Counted from the stretch's first letter, positions 1 through 8,043 are shown. The stretch: 64,000 nucleotides of DNA from an uncultured Jannaschia sp. (GCA_947494145.1 CANLTZ010000012.1:1-64000); one strand, 5' to 3'. A program made the numbers and translations. Notes: generated by a model not told the origin, from the sequence alone.

Positions 1-322
1 CCCGTGGAACTGGGCTCCGTGCAATCAGCAGCAGAAAACCGCCTGACACAGGGTCGTGGTCCCAACCAGGCGGTTACTATTCAACCACTTCTTGAGTCGC
101 ACAAATTTGACTGCTGAGTAAACCCAAAACCATAAGGCATACAATCATCCAGCTAATACGTCCGCTCAATACGATGTTGGGCCATCGCGGCAATCGGCTG
201 AAGTATATACCTTTCCAACCAAAAAGCCTATAATACAAGGATTGAACTCTCTAACCGATGAAGTACTCTATTACGTAGCTTAGAGCGCATCCACACACAT
301 AGAAGCCCCATATTGGACTTAT
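1..322. other. Gene-poor left edge
   Basis: No convincing gene is seen. A frame open from the window edge stops at 109-111 after 36 residues and could be the C-terminus of a gene lying to the left, but it has no recognisable motif. An inverted repeat with 9-bp arms (AACCGCCTG at 37-45, CAGGCGGTT at 67-75) could be a terminator for such a gene. The rest is A+T-rich compared with the window and carries no RNA gene I can recognise. Confidence 0.4.
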
Positions 323-436
323 TAAAGCGGTTTTCGAAAAACCTGAATCAGTATTTTCGGAAACGTCCCGACATCGCATTGAATTTGGACTGTTTCACGA
401 AAAGCCGATGGCTCAGGTTTTTCGAGAACCGCTGTA
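323..436. repeat. MITE-like palindromic repeat, copy 1 (full length)
   Basis: A 114-bp element with imperfect terminal inverted repeats: the left end begins TAAAGCGGTTTTCGAAAAAC and the right end is the near complement, finishing AGAACCGCTGTA. The same 114-bp unit recurs at 30351-30464 and, internally deleted, at 22764-22812. It holds no reading frame of note. TA is present at both ends, compatible with a TA target duplication as in many MITEs, but this cannot be proven without an empty site. It lies 27 bp left of the insertion sequence. Confidence 0.85.
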
Positions 437-529
437 AATAAAAAATACTCTAGTCAAGCCAATTGACCTGAGACCCGTTTCCTCCTTCAATTTGAGGTAG
501 ACTCCGTCCCAACGAGTGAGACGGACAGA

Positions 530-832
530 ATGAAAAGATCACGGTTTAACGAAGAGCAGATCATCGCGATCCTGAAGCAGCAGGAGAGCGATGTAGCGAC
601 AGCGGATGTGTGCCGCGAACACGGGATCAGCTCGGCAACGTTCTACAAATGGAAAGCGACGTTTGGTGGGCTGGAAGTATCAGACGCCCGAAGGCTGAAG
701 GCGCTTGAGGACGAGAACGCAAAGCTGAAGAAGCTTCTGGCCGAGCAGATGCTGGAGCGAGCCTTGTGCGCCATTGGTTCGAGCACAATGGCGAGCGCCA
801 TGTTGAAGGATGTCGCCTCGCGAAAGTGGTAA
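530..832 (+). CDS. IS3-family transposase OrfA (carries an extra in-frame segment)
   Basis: A 100-residue DNA-binding subunit of an IS3-type transposase. The N-terminal helix-turn-helix is clear (RFNEEQIIAILKQQ, then CREHGISSATFYKWK), followed by the leucine-rich coiled coil DENAKLKKLLAEQML. IS3 OrfA proteins usually run from here straight into an -AMLKDVxxKKW end. In this copy about 14 residues (ERALCAIGSSTMAS) are interposed before AMLKDVASRKW, encoded by the palindrome at 757-798, and the frame is kept. A GTG-started orfB frame overlaps the stop codon. The domain assignment is firm; activity is doubtful. Confidence 0.85.
   Translation: MKRSRFNEEQIIAILKQQESDVATADVCREHGISSATFYKWKATFGGLEVSDARRLKALEDENAKLKKLLAEQMLERALCAIGSSTMASAMLKDVASRKW
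757..798 (+). repeat. 42-bp palindromic insertion inside orfA
   Basis: The segment starts GCGAGCCTTGTGCGCCATTG and ends GAGCACAATGGCGAGCGC; it can fold on itself. It interrupts the conserved OrfA coiled-coil tail. Its near-identical relative lies in inverted orientation at 1282-1324 in the same insertion sequence (four differences over ~43 bp). Both insertions are in frame and leave no stop codon. Confidence 0.8.
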
Positions 833-1281
833 CGCCCAGCGCGAAGCGGGATGCTGTGGCGCATCTGTGCAAAGAGCACGAGGTGAGCCAGCGGCGGGCG
901 TGTTCTGTTCTTGGTGTTGATCGGTCAAGCGTGCGGTATCGCCGCGTGCGACCGGACGATGCCGATCTACGCACGGCGATGAAGACTGTTGCTGCCGAGC
1001 GTCGTCGGTTTGGATACCGCCGCGTGCATGTGGTGCTCGAACGCCAAGGATGGCGGGTGAACCAGAAGAAGCTGAGGCGGCTGTATCGTGAAGAGAAGAT
1101 GCAAGTACACAAGAGTAGAGGCCGGAAGCGTGCTCTGGGAACGCGAAGGCCAATGCTGGTGCCGGAACGCCCCAATGAACGCTGGAGCCTCGATTTCGTG
1201 TCGGACGCCTTCACTGATGGGCGCAGGTTCCGTGTTCTGGCCATCGTCGATGACTTCAGCCGGGAGTGTCTGGCACTGGTC

Positions 1282-1324
1282 GCGCTCGCCATTGTCCTCG
1301 GACCAATGGCGGACAAGGGCTCGC
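1282..1324 (-). repeat. 43-bp palindromic insertion inside orfB
   Basis: Read on the minus strand it starts GCGAGCCCTTGTCCGCCATT and ends GAGGACAATGGCGAGCGC, matching the element at 757-798 apart from a few substitutions and one extra C. It is inserted between two parts of the conserved SRECLALV...SLSG region of the transposase, in frame. Confidence 0.8.
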
Positions 1325-1494
1325 CGTCGCTCTCCGGGCTGCGCGTCACGCGGGACCTCACGGCGATCATGGCGCGGCGCGGACGGCCCAAGACCATTGT
1401 CAGCGACAACGGGACGGAGCTGACCAGTATGGCGGGGCTCAGATGGTGTCAGGAAACCCAGATCGACTGGCACTATATCGCGCCGGGAAAGCCC

Positions 1495-1535
1495 CCTTTC
1501 GGGACATTGCTCTGCAATGCCCTGCCGGGCAATGG
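1495..1535 (+). repeat. Hairpin insertion that frameshifts orfB
   Basis: About 41 extra bases sit between the GKP and QNAFVESF codons that are contiguous in IS3 transposases. The segment contains a perfect hairpin, CATTGC-TCT-GCAATG, followed by CCCTGCC. A similar string, CATTGC-AAG-GCAATG followed by CGCTGCC, occurs in the intergenic element at 45205-45404, which suggests a shared mobile module. Its length is not a multiple of three, so the transposase frame is lost. Confidence 0.65.
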
Positions 1536-1801
1536 ATGCAGAACGCATTCGTGGAGAGCTTCAACGGCAGCTTCCGCGACGAGCCTTTGAACGAAACCCT
1601 GTTCTCATCGCTGGCCGAGGCTCGCGAGAAGATCATCGCATGGAAGGAAGACTACAACCGACACAGACCCCACTCATCCCTGGGTAATCTCACGCCCCCG
1701 GGATTTGCATTGAAATCGAGGCTGGAAACCAAGACCGCATGAGGCCGGAAATCAACAGACAGATTCTTCAAAAGATTGGAGGGAAGTCGGGTCTCAAGTC
1801 A

Positions 1802-1962
1802 GGCTTCGTCATCACGCCCTCAAGGCGGTAAGCGCGATCCACAACACCACAGTGCGGGCAGACCGGGCCATCGGCCCAAAGCATGGCTTCGACGTGAGCG
1901 AAGGCAGCGGTTTCGTCGTGCATGTATGGGGCAGACAGAACGGATATTTCGAAGGCCTCTAA
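1802..1962 (+). pseudogene. C-terminal gene remnant beside the IS
   Basis: Directly after the IS right end a frame without start codon encodes about 52 residues (beginning RLRHHALKAVSAIHNTTVRA, ending VWGRQNGYFEGL) and stops at 1960-1962. Third codon positions are rich in G/C, like real genes of this genome, unlike the flanking A+T-rich sequence. I do not recognise the family. The likely history is a gene whose front was lost at the IS insertion. Confidence 0.4.
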
Positions 1963-2179
1963 GTTGTTGAGTTAGATATAGGTCTAACGAGTGGGTTTGT
2001 CAAATATACAATCACCAAAAACTAAGTTTTCGGATTTCCGAGATAACTTGTAACAATCTATTACTGCTGGGAGAATTTAACGGCGAGGCACCAGTTTCAA
2101 TAAAACCCAAGGGATATATGCCCTACTCAAAAGCTTTTTATTAACCTCAGTATCAATAACCTACGCAGATCTAAGCGCT

Positions 2180-4165
2180 CTAGATCGCGATTTTCTCTAG
2201 CGTGCCACGGCTCTGGCTTGGTTGATTGCCCAGAACTATACTCTCCATCTTTCTGGAACTCCGTTCTCCACCAATCTTGAAATGATGCACCGCCCTAGCG
2301 AGCGCATCGGTTTCAGTATAAAGTGCCTTACTTGCTGAGGACGTTTCTTCAAACATTGAGGTATTTTGTTGCGTCACTTGATCGAGATGACCCATCGCAG
2401 TGTTTAGTTCGACCAAGCCAGATGACTGATCCTTGGTTGAGATCGCAATCGACTCAACCAAGTCTGTAATCTCTGAAATTGACGACACAATCTCATCTAG
2501 GAAAACGCCGTTCTTTTTCACAAGTTCCACGCCGGAGCTGACCTGGGTTTCACTTGCAGAAATCAAGTTACTAATTTCCTTCGCTGCATCAGCAGATCTT
2601 TGGGCGAGCGCGCGGACCTCTGTTGCGACCACGGCAAAACCTCGCCCGGCCTCTCCGGCACGCGCAGCTTCTACCCCGGCATTCAAGGCCAAAAGGTTTG
2701 TCTGAAAGGCAATCGCGTCAATGACGCTGGTGATATTCGCAATTTCGTCGGAAGACGTCTTTATCTTACCCATTGCGACGACGGCCGAGCGTGCGACCTC
2801 CCCACCTTCATCCGCACGAAACCTGGCAGAATGTGCTTTATCGTTTGCAACTTGTGCACCTTCCGACGCAGAATGTACAGACGAACCAATACTGTTCAAT
2901 GTAGCTACAATTTCTTCCAGGGTCGCCGCTTGACGCTCAGTCCGCGACGCGAGATCGTTCGCGGACGACGATATCTCTGAAGTTTCCGAGCGGATCTTCC
3001 CGGTATGCTGCGCAACCGCAGAAATTGCGGACTTCAAAGATGCAGCGGCCGAGTTAAAGTCTTTCCGTAATTCTTCATATGCGCCCTCAAACCTCGTTTG
3101 GATCTGGACGTTGAGATCGCCGCCAGCGAGCTTTTTCAAAGATTCTGCAAGCAGTTCAACAACTCTTGATTGTTCGTCCATGATAGCTTGACGTTCGCGA
3201 TCTGCCTCGGCCCTCATTGCGTCACGCTCAGCTGCACGTTCTTCTTCGCGACGCCGTTCTTCTTCCATCTCCAGGACTTTCTGCTCACGTTCGCGGCGAG
3301 CTGCTTCCTCGGCCTCGCGCTCCTTCTTACGCTCTAACTCTTGTTCTCTCGCAAGACGCGCAGCCTCGTTCTTTTGCATTTCTGCATTTTTCACAGCAGT
3401 CTGCCGGAACAGATCAATGGCTTTCCCAAGCTGCCCAATTTCATCTTTTCGATTGGCGATCGCCGGAGTCTGGAAATCAGTATCATTCTTCGTAACTCGA
3501 TCAATCAGGCGCGCGCTCAAGGACAATGGCCGACCCACCATGAGAGCCAGAAGTATGTATGCTAGGATCGCCGAAACCAGAGCCGACCCGGCGCCGAGTA
3601 ACGCAGATGATCTAATCGTTTCCTGCCGCAAATCACTTGCCTGGGCTGTGAGCCCTTGAGACTTCTCTGCTGTTAGCGCTTCAATGTTGTTAGATAGGCG
3701 TTCGATCGGTTCGTATGATCTGACGACCGTTACTTCGCCAAGTTCTACACCATTGGCTTCGATCACTTTGGAAATTGCGACAGTTCTTGTGTCTTCCGGC
3801 AATGCGCCCCCTGTCGCCAACTCTATGTCATCGGCTGTCTTGAAGGACACCTGGGCTACCGAGGGGTCTTCAAGAACCGCTTCGATTATCTTATCCAACA
3901 TCGTAAGGTTGTATGAAGCGAGTGCGTCGCCCGATACGGACGCGAGGAGATCCACAATGAACTGGACCCGCACGTCCGCATCTTGCTCCGCCGTCAAGAC
4001 ATTGCCTTCACCCAATTGTTGGATTAGGCTCATGCTGCTGGTTTCTAGATGACCGAAAGCCGCAGTTTGACGGTTTGTATTAGACCAGGCCACAAACGCT
4101 ACGACAGCGGTACAAAGCAGACTGGTGACAAGCGCAAGCTTTGTCGACACGCTGAAGTTAAACAT
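2180..4165 (-). CDS. Methyl-accepting chemotaxis protein with two HAMP segments and a long charged helix
   Basis: A membrane chemoreceptor of 661 residues if started at the ATG at 4165, which precedes the first membrane segment (residues 9-27); a longer frame upstream overlaps the neighbouring gene and is unlikely. A periplasmic ligand domain of about 155 residues is followed by a second membrane segment (187-210) and a HAMP segment. Residues ~263-333 are an unusually long run of alternating E/K/R, a probable single alpha-helix or coiled coil, followed by a second HAMP-like segment (~336-385). The signalling tip IDAIAFQTNLLALNAGVEAA (~482-501) contacts CheA/CheW. There is no C-terminal CheR/CheB pentapeptide. 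It lies 43 bp after a PhnD-type binding protein on the same strand, so ligand-loaded binding protein may be its signal. Confidence 0.92.
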   Translation of the reverse strand: MFNFSVSTKLALVTSLLCTAVVAFVAWSNTNRQTAAFGHLETSSMSLIQQLGEGNVLTAEQDADVRVQFIVDLLASVSGDALASYNLTMLDKIIEAVLEDPSVAQVSFKTADDIELATGGALPEDTRTVAISKVIEANGVELGEVTVVRSYEPIERLSNNIEALTAEKSQGLTAQASDLRQETIRSSALLGAGSALVSAILAYILLALMVGRPLSLSARLIDRVTKNDTDFQTPAIANRKDEIGQLGKAIDLFRQTAVKNAEMQKNEAARLAREQELERKKEREAEEAARREREQKVLEMEEERRREEERAAERDAMRAEADRERQAIMDEQSRVVELLAESLKKLAGGDLNVQIQTRFEGAYEELRKDFNSAAASLKSAISAVAQHTGKIRSETSEISSSANDLASRTERQAATLEEIVATLNSIGSSVHSASEGAQVANDKAHSARFRADEGGEVARSAVVAMGKIKTSSDEIANITSVIDAIAFQTNLLALNAGVEAARAGEAGRGFAVVATEVRALAQRSADAAKEISNLISASETQVSSGVELVKKNGVFLDEIVSSISEITDLVESIAISTKDQSSGLVELNTAMGHLDQVTQQNTSMFEETSSASKALYTETDALARAVHHFKIGGERSSRKMESIVLGNQPSQSRGTLEKIAI

Positions 4166-4208
4166 ACTTAAAATCCCTTCTAGCCCAGAGGTCACATTAC
4201 TTGCGAAA

Positions 4209-5084
4209 CTAGTTTTCGGTCGGTTCCAACATGCCAACGGTTTCGAGCGCATCAATGACGCGGCCCAGGTCCTGGGGCGCCTCGAAGCCGCGCACGCGGG
4301 CGGAAGACAGCGCAGGATTGTCGGATGTGACGGCAATCAGAGCACGACGAATCTGCGTAATGCTGGTGCGATCAAGGTCGTCATTGGCGAAGACCATCCA
4401 CTCTGGATAGAGGTCCGTTGTGTGGACTTGCGGGAAGCCATCGGTTTGTTTCTGATCAACGATGATAACGTCACCTTCGGCGATATCACCATTCCTGATC
4501 ATATTCTCTACCATTCCGGTACGTACAAAACCTGCGTCAAACGCCCCTCGGGCTACGAGATTTACAATGTCTCGTTGGTTTTTGGCCGTTGCATGCCGTT
4601 CGAAATCATCCGGAACGCTCATCCCAAGGTCAGTCAAGTAATGTGTCTGGAAAATGTAACCGCCGGCTGCCGTGGATTGAAGCGAAATGACTTTCTTGCC
4701 GCGCAAATCCCTTGCCGATGTCACGCCGGAGTTTGGGTTTGCCACGATCACCCCCCCGAATTGCGCGCCCGACAGCCGAACAACGCTCGCGACCGGTTGT
4801 GCGCCCATCTGGATGGTCGCGACCGCGGCCTGAACTGGGTTACCAATCACTACGTCCAACTCACCGCTTTCCAGCATTTGCAGCAGCTCGCCAGGGGACG
4901 CAGCCGCGAGGTTGACGGGTTCACCGATCGATTCGCCCAGCAACTCAGCCACGGGAGACCATTGTTCCAGCGCAGCCGCTTCCCCAGCGGGGGCGACAAC
5001 GCCCAGGCGGATGGCGGCATCCGCAGTGGCAGAAGCGCCAAAGGTGAGGCCGAGCAACGCAATAGCAAGGGTCTCAAGTCTCAT
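4209..5084 (-). CDS. PhnD-type periplasmic substrate-binding protein
   Basis: A 291-residue secreted protein with a signal peptide (MRLETLAIALLGLTFGASATADA). The fold is that of phosphate/phosphite/phosphonate binding proteins: IRLGVVAPAGEAAALEQWSP at the start, SGELDVVIGNPVQAAVAT, then LRGKKVISLQSTAAGGYIFQ and ARGAFDAGFVRTG. No ABC permease or ATPase is nearby; the next gene downstream is the chemoreceptor. A sensory role, presenting an anion to the receptor or to a distant transporter, is therefore more likely than dedicated uptake. The ligand cannot be read from the sequence. Confidence 0.85.
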   Translation of the reverse strand: MRLETLAIALLGLTFGASATADAAIRLGVVAPAGEAAALEQWSPVAELLGESIGEPVNLAAASPGELLQMLESGELDVVIGNPVQAAVATIQMGAQPVASVVRLSGAQFGGVIVANPNSGVTSARDLRGKKVISLQSTAAGGYIFQTHYLTDLGMSVPDDFERHATAKNQRDIVNLVARGAFDAGFVRTGMVENMIRNGDIAEGDVIIVDQKQTDGFPQVHTTDLYPEWMVFANDDLDRTSITQIRRALIAVTSDNPALSSARVRGFEAPQDLGRVIDALETVGMLEPTEN

Positions 5085-5397
5085 ACCGAATTTCCTTTAT
5101 GTCAGGTCGCAGAAGTATTGGCCTCTCACGAATGACTGACAGAGATGGGCGGAAGTTATGAAGATTCGGCTAATGCACCCGACGCTATGTTGCTGCGATG
5201 CAGGTGCCAGGACGGCTTTCTTCGGCGTTCGTTAACGCAAGGTCACTCGATGGCCTTCCAAAGCCTGCGGGAAGCCGTTGATTTTCCGATGTTCCCATGT
5301 CGGCTCACAAACAAAGAAAGGCTTTCCTTGGCCTTTGTCTTGGTGCAGCTGGGACCCGTGCTTGCATCGCAAATGGGTCTGCTGGGACGCAATGTCC
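5085..5397. other. Intergenic, nothing recognised
   Basis: Short frames here have no recognisable domain, no good ribosome-binding site and mixed codon use. The region presumably holds the promoter of the minus-strand binding-protein/chemoreceptor pair near 5090-5200. Confidence 0.4.
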
Positions 5398-5842
5398 CTA
5401 CAGGAACCTGAGCCGAGCAGCGGCGATGGGTTCGGGCTTTTCATCGAAAAAATGGTGCCCCGCTCCCTGAGTGGTTACATGCCGGATCGCGCGTGTACCG
5501 GAAATGCTGGCTCGGAACCGTGTCTCAAACGGTCCAGTGGCTGGGTCACCGTCAGAAAATGCGGTCATCAGGGGCTTCCGGAACGTTTGAAAAGCTCCAG
5601 ACTTGTGCGTTTTCTTGCCGGTCGACCCCATGCTGCGGCATGATTGGGAAGACGTACGGAAAGGCGATCACGCTGGCCAAATGGGCTCGATCAGGGAAGG
5701 GGCTTCACGGCCTCGAAGCGCATTGGGGGCGATTTTGCCCGTGATCTTTGAGAACATGTCCGCAATCCGGAACTGGGGGTTCTGCGTGGCGTATTTGATC
5801 CAGGTTGCACCCGATATCAGTGCGCGCGAACCCGTCGCACTG
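5398..5842 (-). pseudogene. Haloalkane dehalogenase-like alpha/beta hydrolase, 3' remnant
   Basis: Translated on the minus strand in two frames, the pieces match the C-terminal half of haloalkane dehalogenases: TWIKYATQNPQFRIADMF then, after an in-frame stop near 5671, VFPIMPQHGVDRQENAQVW, then (shifted) FRKPLMTAFSDGDPATGPFE and a TTQGAGHHFFDEKPEPIAA end carrying the catalytic-His region. The N-terminal half with the nucleophile Asp is missing. It ends against the head of the remnant at 5843-6343. The family call is from memory of the motif series; the gene is certainly broken. Confidence 0.6.
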
Positions 5843-6343
5843 CATGGTGGCAGCGGCCGATGCGGCGCTCAACGCGCCACTGAGGAATCGCAACGCGCTA
5901 TCGCGCACCGGGTTTCGCGGACGTTTATCGGAACGGCAACCATTCAAACGAAGACATGCAACAAGTGCGCCAGGCCTTGCTGCACATCGCTCAAGCACAG
6001 GATCCCTTCCAGCATTCCTGATCGACCGAAGCTGGAATGTTCTCGGCACCAATGAAGGTGGCCAGCACGTCCTGGCGCCGGTTGCCGAAGACTATCCGCG
6101 TCGGTCGCTAAGCACTGCGATCAATATGTTAGACGCGGTGTTCGAGCCCGACGGACCCAGGTCCCATATATTGAACTAGGCACGCGGCACTTCATTCAGC
6201 GTCTGCACCGCGAAAATGCGTCGGACCGGGATCTGGCCGCAACGCTGAAGCGGTTCCACGAACGCTCGGAGCTTCCGCATGACTGGCGGGAATTCGCGGT
6301 GGACTTATTGATCCACCGACGATGCCTGCCGCTCCACGCATAA
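5843..6343 (+). pseudogene. XRE-type regulator with MmyB-like domain, 3' remnant
   Basis: Pieces in three frames reconstruct the C-terminal part of a helix-turn-helix regulator with an MmyB-like ligand domain: DAALNAPLRNRNALSRT, then GFADVYRNGNHSNEDMQQVR...AQAQDPFQHS, then AFLIDRSWNVLGTNEGGQHV...NMLDAVFEPDGPRSHILN, and finally TRHFIQRLHRENASDRDLAA to a TAA at 6341-6343. The XRE DNA-binding domain is missing. Together with the divergent dehalogenase remnant this looks like a regulator/enzyme pair whose shared promoter and both 5' halves were deleted. Confidence 0.6.
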
Positions 6344-6376
6344 CAAGCCCCGCTGGTTTGGCACCGGCGGGGCTTG
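6344..6376. terminator. Stem-loop terminator of the RTX gene
   Basis: Perfect arms CAAGCCCCGC (6344-6353) and GCGGGGCTTG (6367-6376), located 17 bp beyond the stop codon of the minus-strand RTX gene and directly after the plus-strand regulator remnant. It could act in both directions. No long T-run follows on either strand. Confidence 0.65.
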
Positions 6377-6393
6377 CTGCGCATAGATGATTG

Positions 6394-8043
6394 TTAGGCG
6401 ATTAGGAAATCACTGGTGTCGAAATCGCTCACCTGCGTGTCCTCGATCGTGATCAGCTTGCCATTGACGAAAAGCTCCACGTCGTCGCCGGCTTGCGTCA
6501 GTTGATCCAGCAGCGTCTCGGCAGTCACGTCGGGGTCGGTGGTCGCGAATTGCAGGCGATCAACCCCGAGCTCGAAATCAAGGATAACATCGACGCCAGT
6601 GTCCTGCAGGAAGAAGACAAAGGTATCGGCACCAGCGCCGCCGCTCATCGTGTCGTTGCCGGCCCCGCCGCGGATCACATTGTCCTGGTCGTCGCCGCGC
6701 AATACGTCGTCAAACGCAGTGCCGGTGATGTTCTCGAAGTTGACTGCGGTCGAAACATTCCCTTCCGAGCTTGTGACGGTGCCTTGGGCGAGATCGACAT
6801 AGACGGCAGATTCCGCTTGGCTGAGGTCGAGCAGGTCCACCCCTCCGCCGCCATCGAGGTCGAGAACGATCTCGTCCAGGACGGTGTCCACGATCACGGC
6901 TGCATCGTCACCATCGCCAAAGTTCGTCTCCAACGTCTCGGTTTGCCGAATGTCGAGTTGGAATAGGCCAACCTCGGTCTGGTCGTTCACCTCGATCCGG
7001 GCGAACTGGACGCCCTGATTTGTCACCGAAAACTCGGCCACGTCCTTGTTCTGCAAATCGTCGTTCACGAGGTCCGTGTCGAAATTGACCTGCACCCGGT
7101 CGTCGCCCTTGCCACCAACCATCAGGTCTGAGCCATCGCCATTGTTCCAGACAAGCAGGTCGTCACCCAGCCCTCCGAAGACGAAGTCGTCGCCTTTGTT
7201 GGCAATCAGGGTGTCATTGCCCCTGCGGCCGAACAATTCATCAACCCCGCCGAGGCCCGAGATGACGTTGTCTTGCAGGTCACCGATGATCTTGTCGTCG
7301 AATTCGGTGCCGATGGCATTCTCGAAGTTGTCCGCGGTGGAGCCATTCAAGATGCCTTTGCCCAGATTGACGTAAACCGCCTCAGCAGCCTGCGACATGT
7401 CGAGCGTGTCGATCCCGTCGCCGCCATCCAGATCCAAAACGATCTCGCTCAGCACGGTATCCACGATCACAGCGGTGTCGTCGCCATCGCCAAAATTCGT
7501 CTCCAACGTCTCGGTTTCCCGAATGTCGAGCCGGAAAAGGCCCACCTCGGTCTGGTCGTTCACCTCGATCCGGGCGAACTGGACACCCTGGTTGGTCACC
7601 GAAAATTCGGCGACATCTTTGTTCTGAAGATCGTCATTCACGAGGTCGGTGTTGAAGTTGACCTGCACCCGGTCATCGCCTTGGCCACCAACCATCAGGT
7701 CCGAGCCGTCGCCATTGTTCCAGACAAGCATGTCATTGCCCTGCCCACCGAACATCTGGTCGTTGCCCTTGTTGCCGACGATCCGGTCGTTGCCCGATGC
7801 GCCGAAGAGCCGGTCTTCGCCATTGCCGCCTTCCACGGTGTCGCGGCCACCGCCGCCAAAGACCGTGTCGTCGCCTTCGCCCCCTGCGATGGAATCGTCG
7901 CCGGACAGGCCGAACATCTCATCGTTGCCGCCATTCCCGGCGAGCGCGTCACCAAGGGACGTGCCGACGATGCGGTCATCCTCTTCTGTACCGCTGATCG
8001 CGCGGTCGCCGAAGAATTGATTGAAAAAGTTGGAATTAGCCAT
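6394..8043 (-). CDS. RTX calcium-binding repeat protein, type I secreted
   Basis: A 549-residue acidic protein. The ATG at 8043 follows a good GGAAA ribosome-binding site (MANSNFFNQFF). The N-terminal ~110 residues are GGxGxDxxx nonapeptide repeats that bind Ca2+ and fold outside the cell. Two blocks of about 130 residues, each starting WNNGDGSDLMVGG and reaching VYVNLGKG or VYVDLAQG, are almost identical, a recent internal duplication (roughly 6800-7160 and 7380-7740). A final RTX stretch (GGAGNDTMSGGAGADTFVF) and an acidic tail ending in DTSDFLIA resemble type I secretion signals. No ABC/HlyD secretion genes are in the window. The divergent ECF/anti-sigma/protease cluster may regulate or process it; that is inference. 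Confidence 0.9.
   Translation of the reverse strand: MANSNFFNQFFGDRAISGTEEDDRIVGTSLGDALAGNGGNDEMFGLSGDDSIAGGEGDDTVFGGGGRDTVEGGNGEDRLFGASGNDRIVGNKGNDQMFGGQGNDMLVWNNGDGSDLMVGGQGDDRVQVNFNTDLVNDDLQNKDVAEFSVTNQGVQFARIEVNDQTEVGLFRLDIRETETLETNFGDGDDTAVIVDTVLSEIVLDLDGGDGIDTLDMSQAAEAVYVNLGKGILNGSTADNFENAIGTEFDDKIIGDLQDNVISGLGGVDELFGRRGNDTLIANKGDDFVFGGLGDDLLVWNNGDGSDLMVGGKGDDRVQVNFDTDLVNDDLQNKDVAEFSVTNQGVQFARIEVNDQTEVGLFQLDIRQTETLETNFGDGDDAAVIVDTVLDEIVLDLDGGGGVDLLDLSQAESAVYVDLAQGTVTSSEGNVSTAVNFENITGTAFDDVLRGDDQDNVIRGGAGNDTMSGGAGADTFVFFLQDTGVDVILDFELGVDRLQFATTDPDVTAETLLDQLTQAGDDVELFVNGKLITIEDTQVSDFDTSDFLIA

Larger units (their letters stand above)
826..1742 (+). pseudogene. IS3-family transposase OrfB (rve integrase domain), frameshifted
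   Basis: The catalytic subunit of the insertion sequence. The N-terminal HTH_21 region, the RRFGYRRVHVVL segment and the rve integrase core are recognisable: first Asp in SLDFVSDAF, second Asp in IVSDNGTEL, and Glu in FVESFNGSFRDE. The frame runs to about 1494 and the rest continues in another frame from about 1539 to a stop at 1742, ending SSLGNLTPPGFALKSRL. The shift is caused by an inserted hairpin segment at about 1495-1535. An earlier in-frame insertion (1282-1324) places LAIVLGPMADKGS between the first and second catalytic Asp. No intact product can be made without a second frameshift. Confidence 0.85.
464..1801 (+). mobile_element. IS3-family insertion sequence, inactivated
   Basis: A 1338-bp element bounded by imperfect terminal inverted repeats: the left end reads TGACCTGAGACCCG (464-477) and the complement of the right end reads TGACTTGAGACCCG (ending at 1801). 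It carries the orfA/orfB arrangement of IS3 elements. It is longer than a typical ~1.2-kb relative because three short palindromic segments have been inserted (757-798, 1282-1324 and about 1495-1535). The last shifts the frame of orfB, so the copy should not be able to transpose on its own. I see no target duplication at the ends, which suggests later rearrangement or an old insertion. Confidence 0.9.

Noticed and set aside
464-1801. Target-site duplication for the IS
   Set aside because: Bases flanking the two ends do not match (AAT left, GGC right), so none can be claimed.
5145-5744. Several short plus-strand frames
   Set aside because: They run antisense to the dehalogenase fossil or in unrecognisable sequence, with stops in all frames.
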